Counted from the stretch's first letter, positions 1 through 8,165 are shown. The stretch is DNA of 64,000 nucleotides from Imperialibacter roseus (GCF_032999765.1 NZ_CP136051.1:4378417-4442416), one strand, 5' to 3'. Made by a program: numbers and translations. The notes: generated from the letters alone by a model not told the origin.

Positions 1-1
1 C

Positions 2-685
2 GAGCCCATTGTGGTCATTCCTACGGCGGCCTCCAGCGATGATTTTGACGAGGCCTACCTCGAAAAGTTCAGGAAAAGCTATACCGACAGGGGCTTTACC
101 AATGTAACGGTGCTGCACACCCGTAGTGCTGAAGAAGCCAACACCGAGGAGTTTGCAGCTCCCATCAAAAATGCCAGGGGCGTGTGGTTCAGCGGCGGCA
201 GGCAGTGGCGCCACGCCGACAGCTACCTGAATACAAAAACGCATGAAGCTTTCAACGAGCTGCTCGGCAGAGGCGGTGTGATTGCCGGAAGCTCTGCCGG
301 AGCCACCATACAGGGTTCTTACCTGGCACGAGGCGACACAAAGTCAAACACCGTCATGATGGGTGACCACGAAGAAGGGCTCGGCTTTGTGACAAACATC
401 GCCATCGACCAGCACCTGTTTGCCCGAAACAGGCAATTCGATCTATTTGAAATACTCGAAGAAAAACCGGAGCTGCTCGGCGTTGGGCTCGATGAGAACA
501 CAGGCATCATTGTGCAGGGCGATCAATTCACAGTGTTTGGCGAAAGCTATGTGGCCATTTACGACGGCACCAGGTGGTCGGCGGAGCGAGACACAATTTA
601 CCAGCTAGCACCTGGCAGCAAGGAGTTTTACCTATTGAAAGAAGGCCAGATGTATGATTTGAAGAACCGCAAAGTTATCAACTGA
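2..685 (+). CDS. Peptidase S51 / cyanophycinase-like protein, 5' end outside window
   Basis: Serine peptidase of family S51, whose members include cyanophycinase and dipeptidase E. The reading frame is open from base 2, so the N-terminus lies upstream; a GTG at 11 falls in the middle of the conserved strand E-P-I-V-V-I-P-T-A and is not a credible start. The nucleophile elbow A-G-S-S-A-G-A is at 284-304, with the catalytic Ser codon at about 293. It is followed by the family motifs D-Q-H-L-F-x-R-N-R and G-x-G-L-D-E-N-T. Cyanophycinases with a signal peptide degrade extracellular polymer, but the N-terminus is not visible, so location is unknown. It converges with the VOC gene, stops 32 nt apart. 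Specific substrate is unproven. Confidence 0.85.
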   Translation, partial: EPIVVIPTAASSDDFDEAYLEKFRKSYTDRGFTNVTVLHTRSAEEANTEEFAAPIKNARGVWFSGGRQWRHADSYLNTKTHEAFNELLGRGGVIAGSSAGATIQGSYLARGDTKSNTVMMGDHEEGLGFVTNIAIDQHLFARNRQFDLFEILEEKPELLGVGLDENTGIIVQGDQFTVFGESYVAIYDGTRWSAERDTIYQLAPGSKEFYLLKEGQMYDLKNRKVIN

Positions 686-716
686 CTTGATCTGAGTCCT
701 TAGTAGCCAGCCTGGC

Positions 717-1100
717 TTAACCTTCTGCCTGATGCAATTGGATCAAATTGCCGCAAGTATCCTCGAAAACAGCCTGCGTGCCCCATTCGGCTTTTTTAGG
801 CTTACTTCTGAAAACGACTCCCTTTTCCCTCAGCCTTTGGTAGTCCGCATGGATGTCTTTGGTTCCAAAAACAATGGTCGGCAATCCAGCCTCATATACA
901 GCTTTCTGGAAGGCGTCGGCCCCAAGGTTTTGGTTAGGTTCCAGGAGCAGCGAAGTGCCATCTGGCTCATCCGGGCCTGCAACAATCGCTAGCTGCATTT
1001 CCGGCATGTACATTTTTTCCACAAAACCCAGCACCTCGGTATAGAACTTAAATGCAGCAATGGGGTCGTTTACAAAGATACTTGTTAGTGCTATTTTCAT
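717..1100 (-). CDS. VOC-superfamily (glyoxalase/bleomycin-resistance fold) protein
   Basis: 127-residue single VOC protein. It shows the usual start I-x-L-x-S-I-F-V-N-D with F-Y-T-E-V-L-G-F, and ends with V-F-x-D-x-x-G-N-L-I-Q-L-H, giving the paired beta-alpha-beta-beta-beta modules of the fold. Such proteins bind a divalent metal and act as lyases, dioxygenases or binding proteins. The substrate cannot be read from the sequence. It starts 11 nt after the stop of the DUF4199 membrane gene, so the two are probably one transcript. Confidence 0.8.
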   Translation of the reverse strand: MKIALTSIFVNDPIAAFKFYTEVLGFVEKMYMPEMQLAIVAGPDEPDGTSLLLEPNQNLGADAFQKAVYEAGLPTIVFGTKDIHADYQRLREKGVVFRSKPKKAEWGTQAVFEDTCGNLIQLHQAEG

Positions 1101-1111
1101 TTTCTTCTTGC

Positions 1112-1630
1112 TTAGGGTTGCTTTCTTTTCAAGATCAGGGCGCTCACCAGGGAAATGACAAGACCTATAGGAAACACTTCTGAAAAAGTGATGAGCACTA
1201 CCGCCAGGGGATTTTGGTACATGTCGGCAAAAGTGGCCATTTCAGTAGCCTTGGCAGCCAGTTCCTGTTCGTTAGCACCACCAATTTTCGCCATATACAT
1301 CACATGCTGGTTGTATTTATCCAGATAATCGGGCATGAATAAATAATAGTCAAAAAGCCACACCACCACATACATCGTTGCGGCGATGAGGCTAATATAA
1401 AGCCCTGTTAAAAATGCTTTACCAAAACCGATAACGCCTCCATTCTGCTTGTCCCTGAATGTTTTGATGCCCACAAAAATGAAGGAGAAGGCGGCGATCA
1501 TCAGGGCGTAACCGACTACATCGTTGGTCTCAAATTCCGGGTTGGTGTAACACTTATCGGCCATATACAGCATCATGCCCGTGATGATGACGCCAGAAAT
1601 AAGGCCGAAAACAAGAACTATCTTTTTCAT
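1112..1630 (-). CDS. DUF4199-family integral membrane protein
   Basis: About 172 residues with four hydrophobic segments: near residues 5-22, 34-52, 72-92 and close to the C-terminus. The pattern, with a charged central region K-F-R-D-K-Q-N-G-G and a short polar C-terminus K-R-K-Q-P, fits DUF4199 proteins common in Bacteroidota. The ATG at 1630 (M-K-K-I-V-L-V-F-G) is preferred over one 33 nt upstream because it begins directly with the first membrane segment. Function is unknown. It is followed at 11 nt by the VOC gene on the same strand. Confidence 0.7.
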   Translation of the reverse strand: MKKIVLVFGLISGVIITGMMLYMADKCYTNPEFETNDVVGYALMIAAFSFIFVGIKTFRDKQNGGVIGFGKAFLTGLYISLIAATMYVVVWLFDYYLFMPDYLDKYNQHVMYMAKIGGANEQELAAKATEMATFADMYQNPLAVVLITFSEVFPIGLVISLVSALILKRKQP

Positions 1631-1738
1631 CGTCGTGATTGTTTTTTTGTTGGATGCTGGCAAAGATGCAGGATGGAGCCTGTCAATTAATCACACTTTC
1701 GGGTGATTTTGAATTATTCACCCAAAAGGATGAGCCCA

Positions 1739-2197
1739 TCAAGCCACAATTCCCAACTTTCTTGCTTTGTCGACGGCCTGCGTTCTGCGGCCCACGTCAA
1801 GTTTCTCAAACAGGTTTTTCAAGTGCGTCTTCACCGTGTTCAACGACACAAAAAGCTGATCAGCAATTTCCTGATTACTTTTGCCAGCCGCCATCAGCTG
1901 CAGCACCTCGAGCTCCCTTTGGCTAATGCCGGTTTCCTTCAATGCTTCTTCGTTGGCAAGAAAATGCGCTGAATCAACAAGCACAGCTTTCTCTACTATT
2001 ACCGTTTTAGGGTTCGTGAGCTTGAGCGCCAGCCAGATGCCAAGGCCTGTAAAAAGAAGAGCAAGGCCACCTGCATAAATGGCGAAAGCATTATGGATAA
2101 TGAGAAAGCGCAATTCCAGCCACCGGAGTACAATGAGAAACAAAGCCATAGAAAGGCCATAAGTGAGGAAGTGTCTGTATTTGGAAACCGATGTCAA
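1739..2197 (-). CDS. Membrane-anchored LuxR-type transcriptional regulator
   Basis: 152-residue protein with two N-terminal membrane segments (about residues 10-28 and 38-60) and a C-terminal GerE/LuxR helix-turn-helix: I-S-x-R-E-L-E-V-L-Q-L-M-A-A-G-K-S-N-Q-E-I-A, then S-L-N-T-V-K-T-H-L-K-N-L-F-E-K-L. There is no receiver domain, so it is not a classical response regulator. It may be a one-component regulator whose DNA-binding domain sits on the cytoplasmic face of the membrane. Small LuxR proteins of this build are frequent in Bacteroidota. Target genes are unknown; the adjacent DUF4199/VOC pair on the same strand is a natural candidate. Confidence 0.8.
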   Translation of the reverse strand: MTSVSKYRHFLTYGLSMALFLIVLRWLELRFLIIHNAFAIYAGGLALLFTGLGIWLALKLTNPKTVIVEKAVLVDSAHFLANEEALKETGISQRELEVLQLMAAGKSNQEIADQLFVSLNTVKTHLKNLFEKLDVGRRTQAVDKARKLGIVA

Positions 2198-2260
2198 ACT
2201 TGTGCTTTGCAGTTGTTGAGTTCAAATATAAAAATAGCCACAAAATAAAGCTTAAGTACA

Positions 2261-2463
2261 GCCAGATAGGAGGACAAACGCATTTAAAACTTTAAAATTC
2301 TTCTTTTTTACCCTTCCAGGTCGGCCCGTTCCACGTCGGTAACCCTAAAGGGAAAGAAGAATTTCAAAGCTGTTTCACCCTTAAGGGCCGGGGTAGAAAA
2401 ACAGCTTTGAAAATAATTTATCCAATATATTTTAAATGCGTTTGCCCTGAGCCAGATAGGAGG
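2261..2463. repeat. Nested palindromic intergenic element
   Basis: The 324-nt gap before the glycosidase gene is not featureless. A 13-nt direct repeat GCCAGATAGGAGG bounds it (2261-2273 and 2451-2463). Inside are 15-bp perfect inverted arms CAAACGCATTTAAAA (2275-2289) and their complement (2430-2444). Inside those is a 14-bp perfect hairpin TTTCAAAGCTGTTT (2362-2375 with 2399-2412), whose loop holds CCCTTAAGGG. The layout suggests a small non-autonomous mobile element or a folded RNA. No protein is encoded. Confidence 0.6.
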
Positions 2464-2521
2464 CACCTTAAGGGTAATGGTTAAATAAGCCGTCCATAAA
2501 GAGTAGAAACCAAACCGAAAC

Positions 2522-4624
2522 ATGCGCCAACCACTTCTACTTGTTTTTGCCATCACTTTATTCACTGCCTGCAAAACCGAGCCCCCGACCTCCATCAACC
2601 GCCAGGCCGTTTTCGACCGTCACAACGTCCACATCACCGAAGTAGACACCCTGGCCTCCCTGAGTCTGGGCAATGGCCGCTTCGCCATGACCATGGACGT
2701 CACCGGCCTGCAAACCTTCCCCCAGCACTACCAGAAAGGCGTACCCCTCGGCACCATGTCGGAATGGGGCTGGCACAGCTTCCCTACCAACGAGACTTAT
2801 TCCATCGAGGAAACCCTGGCACCGATCACGTCGCACGGCAGAGAAGTGCCTTACGCCCGGCAGTGGCCAGCAGGCACAAGGCAGGCAGAAGCCGCCAACT
2901 ACATTCGCCAAAACCCGCACCGGATTCACCTCGCCACTATCGGCTGGCACATCACCAAAGCTGACGGAACCAAGGTGGCCATTTCCGACATTCAAAACAT
3001 CGACCAAACACTCGACCCCTGGACAGGAGAGCTCACAAGCCGCTTTGCCGTTGAAGGTGTACCGGTGGAGGTGATCTCCTTTATGAGCCAAACAGAAGAT
3101 CGGCTGGGTGTTAAAGTGAAAAGCAACCTCCTAAAAGAGGGGCGCATCGGGCTCACCATCAACTACCCCTACCCCACCGACAAGTTTCAGGATGAAGCCG
3201 TGCTCTTCGACGCCGACGAGCCCAACCGTTTGCAAATGACTCAGCCCGATCCTAAGCAGGTAACCATCCGCCGCCAACTTGATACCACCCGCTATTTCAC
3301 CCAGTTGCAGTCGTCGGTGGCGGTGCCTGTTGTTGATGCTACTGATAAAGGCTTCCTCCTGAAGCCTGAGCCTGGGCAGGATACCTGGACCTTCGACGTT
3401 ACTTTCTCTCAAGAAGAAGGGGCAGTTGCAAACAAGGCCTTTGAAGTGTTGCAATCCGAAGCCCATCAGGCACTGATCGACTACTGGAACACAGGCATGA
3501 TGATCGATTTTGGGGCAACAAAAGACCCAAGGGCTTTCGAGATTGAACGACGGATGGTATTGTCGCTTTACCTAACCAAAATCAATTGTGGGGGCAAAAC
3601 CCCACCTCAGGAAACAGGGCTCACTTACAACTCGTGGTACGGCAAGCCACACATGGAAATGGCCTGGTGGCATGGTGTGCATTTCGCCATGTGGGGCCGA
3701 CCAGAGGTACTGGAAGACCATATGGAGTGGTACCTGAGAAGCATTGGGGTGGCCAGGCAAATTGCAGAACGACAGGGATTTGAGGGAGTGAGGTGGCAGA
3801 AAATGACCGACCCCTGGAGCCAGGAAACAGCCTCCTCAGTAGGTTCCTACCTATTATGGCAGCAGCCCCATATCATTACGTTTGCCGAGCTGATCTACAA
3901 CGGCAAGCCCACCAAAGAGATGCTCGAAAAATACGACGAGGTAGTGCAGGAAACTGCGGCTTTTATGGCCGACTTCGCCTGGTACGACCCCGAGCTCAAG
4001 CGCTATATCCTCGGGCCGGGAGTAATTGCCGCCCAGGAGCGGTTTGATCCCAAGACCACCTTCAACCCGACTTATGAACTGGCTTACTGGCGCTGGGCGC
4101 TGGAAACAGCGCAGCAGTGGAGAGAACGGCAAGGGCAACCGAGAAACGACAAGTGGGACAAGGTACTGAACGGCCTTTCGCCACTACCGCAAAAGGACGG
4201 CCTTTACCTGGCCGCAGAAAGCGCTCCCGAGTCGTACGACTCTACCTACTACATGACCGACCACCCCAGCGTGCTGGGCGCCTATGGCATGCTGCCCATG
4301 ACCGACGGGCTCGACACTGCCGTGATGCACCGCACCTTCGATAAGATCTGGACCGACTGGCAGTGGCACGACACCTGGGGCTGGGACTTTCCTATGGTAG
4401 CCATGACAGCCACCCGGCTGGGCGATGCCGAAAAAGCTGTCGATGGCCTGCTCATGCCCATCACCACCAACATTTACCTGCCCAACGGCCACAACTACCA
4501 AACGGACCGCCTTCGCCTCTACCTCCCCGGCAATGGTGGTGTGCTGGCAGCTTTAGCGATGATGGCAAAGCAAGAAAACGGCTGGCCAGAGGGGTGGGTG
4601 GTGAGAATGGTACAAGGAGAGTGA
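2522..4624 (+). CDS. Large six-hairpin glycoside-hydrolase-like lipoprotein
   Basis: 700 residues beginning with a lipoprotein signal (M-R-Q-P-L-L-L-V-F-A, lipobox L-F-T-A-C, Cys17), so probably anchored to a membrane facing the periplasm or cell surface. An N-terminal beta-sandwich opens with S-L-G-N-G-R-F-A-M-T-M-D, the pattern seen at the start of GH95/GH65-type enzymes. It is followed by an aromatic-rich (alpha/alpha)6-barrel region with W-Y-G-K-P-H-M-E-M-A-W-W-H and D-T-W-G-W-D-F-P. The exact GH family and sugar are not certain. The C-terminus (N-G-G-V-L-A-A-L-A-M-M-A ... W-V-V-R-M) is repeated as an isolated relic at 22710-22835. The gene is clearly more G+C-rich than the defence island. 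Confidence 0.7.
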   Translation: MRQPLLLVFAITLFTACKTEPPTSINRQAVFDRHNVHITEVDTLASLSLGNGRFAMTMDVTGLQTFPQHYQKGVPLGTMSEWGWHSFPTNETYSIEETLAPITSHGREVPYARQWPAGTRQAEAANYIRQNPHRIHLATIGWHITKADGTKVAISDIQNIDQTLDPWTGELTSRFAVEGVPVEVISFMSQTEDRLGVKVKSNLLKEGRIGLTINYPYPTDKFQDEAVLFDADEPNRLQMTQPDPKQVTIRRQLDTTRYFTQLQSSVAVPVVDATDKGFLLKPEPGQDTWTFDVTFSQEEGAVANKAFEVLQSEAHQALIDYWNTGMMIDFGATKDPRAFEIERRMVLSLYLTKINCGGKTPPQETGLTYNSWYGKPHMEMAWWHGVHFAMWGRPEVLEDHMEWYLRSIGVARQIAERQGFEGVRWQKMTDPWSQETASSVGSYLLWQQPHIITFAELIYNGKPTKEMLEKYDEVVQETAAFMADFAWYDPELKRYILGPGVIAAQERFDPKTTFNPTYELAYWRWALETAQQWRERQGQPRNDKWDKVLNGLSPLPQKDGLYLAAESAPESYDSTYYMTDHPSVLGAYGMLPMTDGLDTAVMHRTFDKIWTDWQWHDTWGWDFPMVAMTATRLGDAEKAVDGLLMPITTNIYLPNGHNYQTDRLRLYLPGNGGVLAALAMMAKQENGWPEGWVVRMVQGE

Positions 4625-5026
4625 AGTATTTTTGGTTGGTTGATGTTGACAGCGCACCCGGGAGATGCCTTTCTTCAAAGGCATGACGATCCTGCGTTGG
4701 TTGGTGTGAGAGAATAGTGTGCCGCTCCTTTCATGGCATCGCTGCTAACCCCGCAGGAGAAACAACCATTGATGCTAACACCACCGCCCGCTACACCGTC
4801 ATACCGTTCCACGTCGGCCGGCCTGGAAGGATGCGCAGGCAGGTATCTCCGTTCAACTAACGTAATCGTCTCTGGGTTGACCTTGATAATTTAACTTTAT
4901 TAACTACTTACAAAACAGCAAAAGCTAAATCATTGTTAAATTAGCGGTAGCAATACGAGGAAAGCCGTAAGTATCAGAGCGGTTGATTCCAGGAAGTAAA
5001 TCTCCCGGGGACAAAAATGAAACAAC
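4625..5026. other. Intergenic region with hairpin repeats, no gene
   Basis: About 400 nt without a credible gene. It holds a perfect 8-bp hairpin ATGCCTTT-cttc-AAAGGCAT (4665-4684), which on the - strand reads GTCATGCCTTTG...GGCATCTCC, a shape seen in dispersed intergenic repeats of many bacteria. It also holds the 14-mer CCGTTCCACGTCGG (4804-4817), found again at 2326-2339 and 24351-24364. Read on the - strand, the second stretch looks like a hairpin (ATACCTGCCTGCGCA ... GGTATGACGG) with an extra palindromic segment inside. Confidence 0.45.
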
Positions 5027-5425
5027 ATGGAACAGGACGTCAGGTGGAAACAGCGGTTTGAAAACTATGAAAAGGCCCTGAGCCAATTGAAACGATTTAT
5101 CGATAAGGGTGAACTGAACGAGTTTGAGGAGCAAGGGCTCATTCAATGTTTTGAGTATACGTATGAGCTCGCCTGGAGCCTGATGAAAGATTACCTGACT
5201 TTTCAGGGCATCGTTGGAATCACGGGAAGCAGGGATGCCATCCGCCAGGCATTCAACAAAGGTCTTATTTCGCACGGCGATGATTGGATGAGTATGGTGG
5301 AAGACCGGATCATTTCCGTCCATACCTACAATATGGAAACCACCAGAATGATAGAGGAAAGAATCTACAAGACCTGTTTTCGGTTGTTTTCTGATTTCTA
5401 TTCTCAAATGAAAACACGCCTATGA
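5027..5425 (+). CDS. HEPN-domain protein, HI0074/HepT-like partner of a minimal nucleotidyltransferase
   Basis: 132-residue all-helical protein of the nucleotidyltransferase substrate-binding (HI0074) family. It has C-F-E-Y-T-Y-E-L-A-W-S-L-M-K-D-Y near residues 41-56, G-S-R-D-A-I-R-Q-A-F at 67-76 and the HEPN RNase motif Rx4H in E-D-R-I-I-S-V-H-T-Y (Arg94, His99). HEPN toxins of this group cut RNA and are neutralised by the neighbouring MNT-type protein, which in the best-studied pairs modifies the HEPN tyrosine. The stop overlaps the next start by 4 nt (ATGA), so the pair is translationally coupled. Toxin activity is inferred from family and intact motif; other HI0074 proteins have no proven toxicity. 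Confidence 0.85.
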   Translation: MEQDVRWKQRFENYEKALSQLKRFIDKGELNEFEEQGLIQCFEYTYELAWSLMKDYLTFQGIVGITGSRDAIRQAFNKGLISHGDDWMSMVEDRIISVHTYNMETTRMIEERIYKTCFRLFSDFYSQMKTRL

Positions 5426-5748
5426 GATTTGGATTAAAGGAGTCGATGATCGGTCGTGTCAATTCGGTTTTTGACAAATACCCCGAAATTGAAGAAGTTA
5501 TTATCTATGGATCCAGGGCAAGGGGTAGCTATAGAGAAGGATCAGATATTGACATGACGCTGAAAGGAACCGGCCTCACAGATAGCATTCGTTCGAAAGT
5601 CTGGTTAGCCATTGATGAATTAAACACTCCTTACCTATTCGATATTAGCATTTACAATCACCTCCACTCTCCTGGTTTGGAAGAGCACATTGACCGGGTG
5701 GGTAAGCTGTTCTACAGAAAGGAAGTGCTTACCGCCGCCAGAGAGTAG
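5422..5748 (+). CDS. MNT-type minimal nucleotidyltransferase (MntA-like antitoxin)
   Basis: 108 residues with the pol-beta nucleotidyltransferase signature G-S-R-A-R-G (residues 30-35) followed nine residues on by D-I-D (42-44), the metal-binding acid pair. A third acidic strand, F-D-I-S-I-Y, lies around residue 73. In MNT-HEPN modules this enzyme transfers AMP to the HEPN partner and so silences it. The start ATG overlaps the HEPN stop codon. The module sits immediately beside the REP/RAYT array, and its stop is only 2 nt from the first repeat. Standard size for the family; all catalytic residues are present. Confidence 0.87.
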   Translation: MRFGLKESMIGRVNSVFDKYPEIEEVIIYGSRARGSYREGSDIDMTLKGTGLTDSIRSKVWLAIDELNTPYLFDISIYNHLHSPGLEEHIDRVGKLFYRKEVLTAARE

Positions 5749-5749
5749 G

Positions 5750-6019
5750 TAAAGAGGTTACTCTAGCCCCAGAGAAAGTGTAACCTCTTTAATCCTAGAA
5801 AGACGATTCGTCACTAACTAAAGAGGTTACATCGGCAGGGGCGCACAGAGTAACCTCTTTAGTTCAAACCCCAAATTAGAGAGGTTACACCTGCTCCAAA
5901 TTAAAGAGGTTACTCTAGCCCCAAAGAAAGTCGTAACCTCTTTAATCCTCGAAGCACGAGTCGTTACCGACTAAAGAGGTTACATCGGCAGGGACGCATA
6001 GAGTAACCTCTTTAGTTCA
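5750..6019. repeat. REP/BIME-like hairpin array, left block
   Basis: Two copies of a two-hairpin unit. Hairpin A is AAAGAGGTTAC, an 18-20 nt loop containing TCTAGCCCC, then GTAACCTCTTT. Hairpin B has the same 11-bp stem but the loop ATCGGCAGGG[GA]CGCA. A and B are joined by a linker with a small palindrome of the type GACGATTCGTC. A lone half-stem with ACCTGCTCCAAATT separates the units. Same repeats lie on the other side of the RAYT gene. Confidence 0.9.
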
Positions 6020-6025
6020 AAGCCT

Positions 6026-6658
6026 TTACTCCAGCAACCACTTTTCATCTAGCGGAGGTTGTTTCTCTTGCAGGTGAAACGCCTGGTACTGCTCTTTTCC
6101 TCCGAACCAGTCCAACACGGCTTGACGGCTTAAGAAAGTTGGAGCGTCCTGCAGGTGCGCCTGATACGATGAGTAAGGATAGCTCCTGAAGTCTTTTACC
6201 AACCCATGCTTCTCAGGATTCCTGTGGATGTAAGCGATCAGGGTAGAAAAATAAGACTCCTCTTTCACCTCAATCCTCTTAAAAGGAGTTTCAAAAAGGC
6301 CTCCTGTTCTATTGTACACGCTGTTTACGGCCCGGGTGTAGCTTTTCAAAAAGCTGGAGAAGCCGTTGCTTACGTGCCAGTAATAGGGCTTCTCTCTGTC
6401 TTTTTTTATCGCCAAATCCAGTTGCGCTACATCTCGCACTCTTACAAGTAGATGAAAATGATTACCAAGCAAGCAGTAAGCAAACGTTTCCACAAAAGGA
6501 TGGACGAATTGAGTGTACTGCTTCAAGAAGAAATCGTAGTTTTTGGCCTCAAAAAAGACTGGCATGCCATTGATTCCCCGATTAAAAATGTGGAAATACT
6601 GATCGGGATGTAGTTTGGCGTTTCTTATGTCCATAGTCCGAATTAGTTGCTGACTCAA
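6026..6658 (-). CDS. REP-associated tyrosine transposase (RAYT, Y1 HUH family)
   Basis: 210-residue single-strand-acting nuclease of the IS200-like Y1 family. It has the HUH motif N-H-F-H-L-L-V (His67 and His69) and the catalytic tyrosine in A-Y-I-H-R-N-P-E-K-H-G-L-V (Tyr143), the RAYT signature. The N-terminal D-Q-Y-F-H-I-F-N-R-G is typical. RAYTs bind and cut the REP hairpins that surround them and are thought to spread them while staying single copy. Here the gene is sandwiched between two blocks of the same hairpin, both beginning within about 20 nt of it. The start may be the Met at 6658 or the one at 6634. No IS200-type ends or partner tnpB are present. Confidence 0.92.
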   Translation of the reverse strand: MSQQLIRTMDIRNAKLHPDQYFHIFNRGINGMPVFFEAKNYDFFLKQYTQFVHPFVETFAYCLLGNHFHLLVRVRDVAQLDLAIKKDREKPYYWHVSNGFSSFLKSYTRAVNSVYNRTGGLFETPFKRIEVKEESYFSTLIAYIHRNPEKHGLVKDFRSYPYSSYQAHLQDAPTFLSRQAVLDWFGGKEQYQAFHLQEKQPPLDEKWLLE

Positions 6659-6673
6659 TATAAGGATTTCGGA

Positions 6674-7455
6674 TAAAGAGGCGCCATTAAAGAGGCTACA
6701 CCTGCTCCAGATTAAAGAGGTTACTCTAGCCCCAAAGAAAGTGTAACCTCTTTAATCCTAGAAAGACGATTCGTCACTAACTAAAGAGGTTACATCGGCA
6801 GGGACGCAGAGAGTAACCTCTTTAGTTCAAACCCAAAATTAAAGAGGCTACACCTGCTCCAAATTAAAGAGGTTACTCTAGCCCCAAAGAAAGTGTAACC
6901 TCTTTAATCTTAGAACTACGAGTCGTTACCGACTAAAGAGGTTACATCGGCAGGGGCGCAGAGAGTAACCTCTTTAGTTCAAGACGTTACCATTAAAGAG
7001 GTTACTCTGCCCCAGAGAAAGTCGTAACCTCTTTAATCTTAGAACTACGATTCGTTACCGACTAAAGAGGTTATATCGGCAGGGACGCATAGAGTAACCT
7101 CTTTAGTTCAAACCCAAAATTAAAGAGGTTACACCTGCTCCAAATTAAAGAGGTTACTCTAGCCCCAGAGAAAGTAGTAACCTCTTTAATCCTCGAAGCA
7201 CGAGTCGTCACAAACTAAAGAGGTTACATCGGCAGGGGCGCACAGAGTAACCTCTTTAGTTCAAACCCCAAATTAAAGAGGCTACACCTGCTCCAAATTA
7301 AAGAGGTTACTCTAGCCCCAAAGAAAGTAGTACCCTCTTTAATCTTCAAAAAACGATTCGTTACCGACTAAAGAGGTTACATCGGCAGAGACGCACAGAG
7401 TAACCTCTTTAGTTCAAAACGTTTTTGCTGGGGACGCAGAGAGTAACCTCCTTAG
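6674..7455. repeat. REP/BIME-like hairpin array, right block
   Basis: Five further A+B hairpin pairs with starts near 6713, 6865, 6993, 7146 and 7299, each about 125-155 nt apart. Most are separated by the half-stem AAAGAGGCTACACCTGCTCC. Stems are almost invariant (AAAGAGGTTAC/GTAACCTCTTT) while linkers differ slightly. One stem has TTATATCGG for TTACATCGG and another GTACCCTCTTT. The array ends in a decayed half unit (7427-7455) next to the HU-gene terminator. Regular unit structure with alternating loops resembles BIMEs, not a CRISPR array. Confidence 0.9.
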
Positions 7456-7457
7456 CC

Positions 7458-7486
7458 AAAAAAAATCCCGCACTTTCATGCGGGAT
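7458..7486 (-). terminator. Rho-independent terminator of the HU-like gene
   Basis: Read on the - strand: an 8-bp perfect stem ATCCCGCA / TGCGGGAT with a 6-nt loop, followed by an eight-T run. It lies about 60 nt past the HU-like stop codon and marks the right end of the repeat array. Confidence 0.85.
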
Positions 7487-7546
7487 CCTACTCTCTCTGC
7501 TGGCGTTCGCCAATTGGCACGCCGACAGCAACATGTACTACGCTAC

Positions 7547-7981
7547 TCATGCAGCCTCCTCGTTTGGTGACACATCCAGGTTGTCAAACGCATCTGACGA
7601 CCTGGTAAACTTCAGCTCGGCGAGCTTCATCTTCATCTCGGCGCTGGGCGCAAATATCACCCTGGCCCCTTTGATGCTATAAGCTGTCACCTTCTCAGGC
7701 TGCTCGTGTCCGTTGCTGCTGATGTTGATACGGAACGTACCCAGCTGCCCCAGATTCACGATATGGCCCTTTCTCACATACTTCGGAATCAGGTCGAGGA
7801 AGTTCTCCACCGCATTGAGCGCATCGCCCTTGGTAAGGGTGCTCATAGCAGTGATTTCCTCAATGATCTCCCGAAGGCTGATCACACGATCTCTCTTAAC
7901 GAAAGCGTAGTACTTCTGGTCGCCTCCCCCAGCTACTCCCGGCTGGCCACGACGAATAATTGAATATGGTATTGCATTCAT
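7547..7981 (-). CDS. HU-like DNA-binding protein, Bacteroidota HU-HIG type
   Basis: 144 residues. An HU/IHF-like fold follows a variable N-terminal strand (I-P-Y-S-I-I-R-R-G-Q-P). Helical part: I-S-L-R-E-I-I-E-E-I and L-T-K-G-D-A-L-N-A-V-E-N-F-L. Then the conserved turn G-H-I-V-N-L-G-Q-L-G-T-F-R-I and the C-terminal strand G-A-R-V-I-F-A-P-S. This matches the HU-HIG proteins abundant in Bacteroidota. They bind DNA and are presumed nucleoid or accessory architectural proteins. It is monocistronic, with its own terminator. Nearness to the defence island and repeat array is noted, but no functional link is shown. Confidence 0.88.
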   Translation of the reverse strand: MNAIPYSIIRRGQPGVAGGGDQKYYAFVKRDRVISLREIIEEITAMSTLTKGDALNAVENFLDLIPKYVRKGHIVNLGQLGTFRINISSNGHEQPEKVTAYSIKGARVIFAPSAEMKMKLAELKFTRSSDAFDNLDVSPNEEAA

Positions 7982-8035
7982 GATTGATAAAATTTAAATG
8001 GTTAAACAAATGATTTAAAACGGTTTTTCTACATC

Positions 8036-8165
8036 GTTTAGTTAAGAGGTTCAGTCTCCTAATTCCATTTTTACCCCCTCCCTAAAGGGCGAGACAATGA
8101 TCATTAATACTTCCCTTTAGGGGTGCCCGGCTTAGGGATTAAGGGTAAAATGCTCTTAACTAAAC
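8036..8165. repeat. Second nested palindromic intergenic element
   Basis: A 13-bp perfect inverted repeat GTTTAGTTAAGAG (8036-8048) pairs with 8153-8165. Inside are TTTTACCC (8069-8076) facing GGGTAAAA (8143-8150), and CCCTAAAGGG (8080-8089) facing CCCTTTAGGG (8113-8122). The whole 130 nt can fold into one long stem. It lies 55 nt upstream of the HU-like start and encodes nothing. The layered structure and the CCCTAAAGGG/TTAAGGG words recall the element at 2261-2463. Confidence 0.6.

Noticed and set aside
2308-2598. Open frame on the - strand over the start of the glycosidase gene
   Set aside because: Opposes a strongly coding gene and covers the palindromic element; no family features.
5750-7455. 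CRISPR-like regular repeats
   Set aside because: The repeated parts are hairpin stems with conserved loops and conserved linkers, there are no unique spacers, no cas genes, and a RAYT gene lies in the middle.
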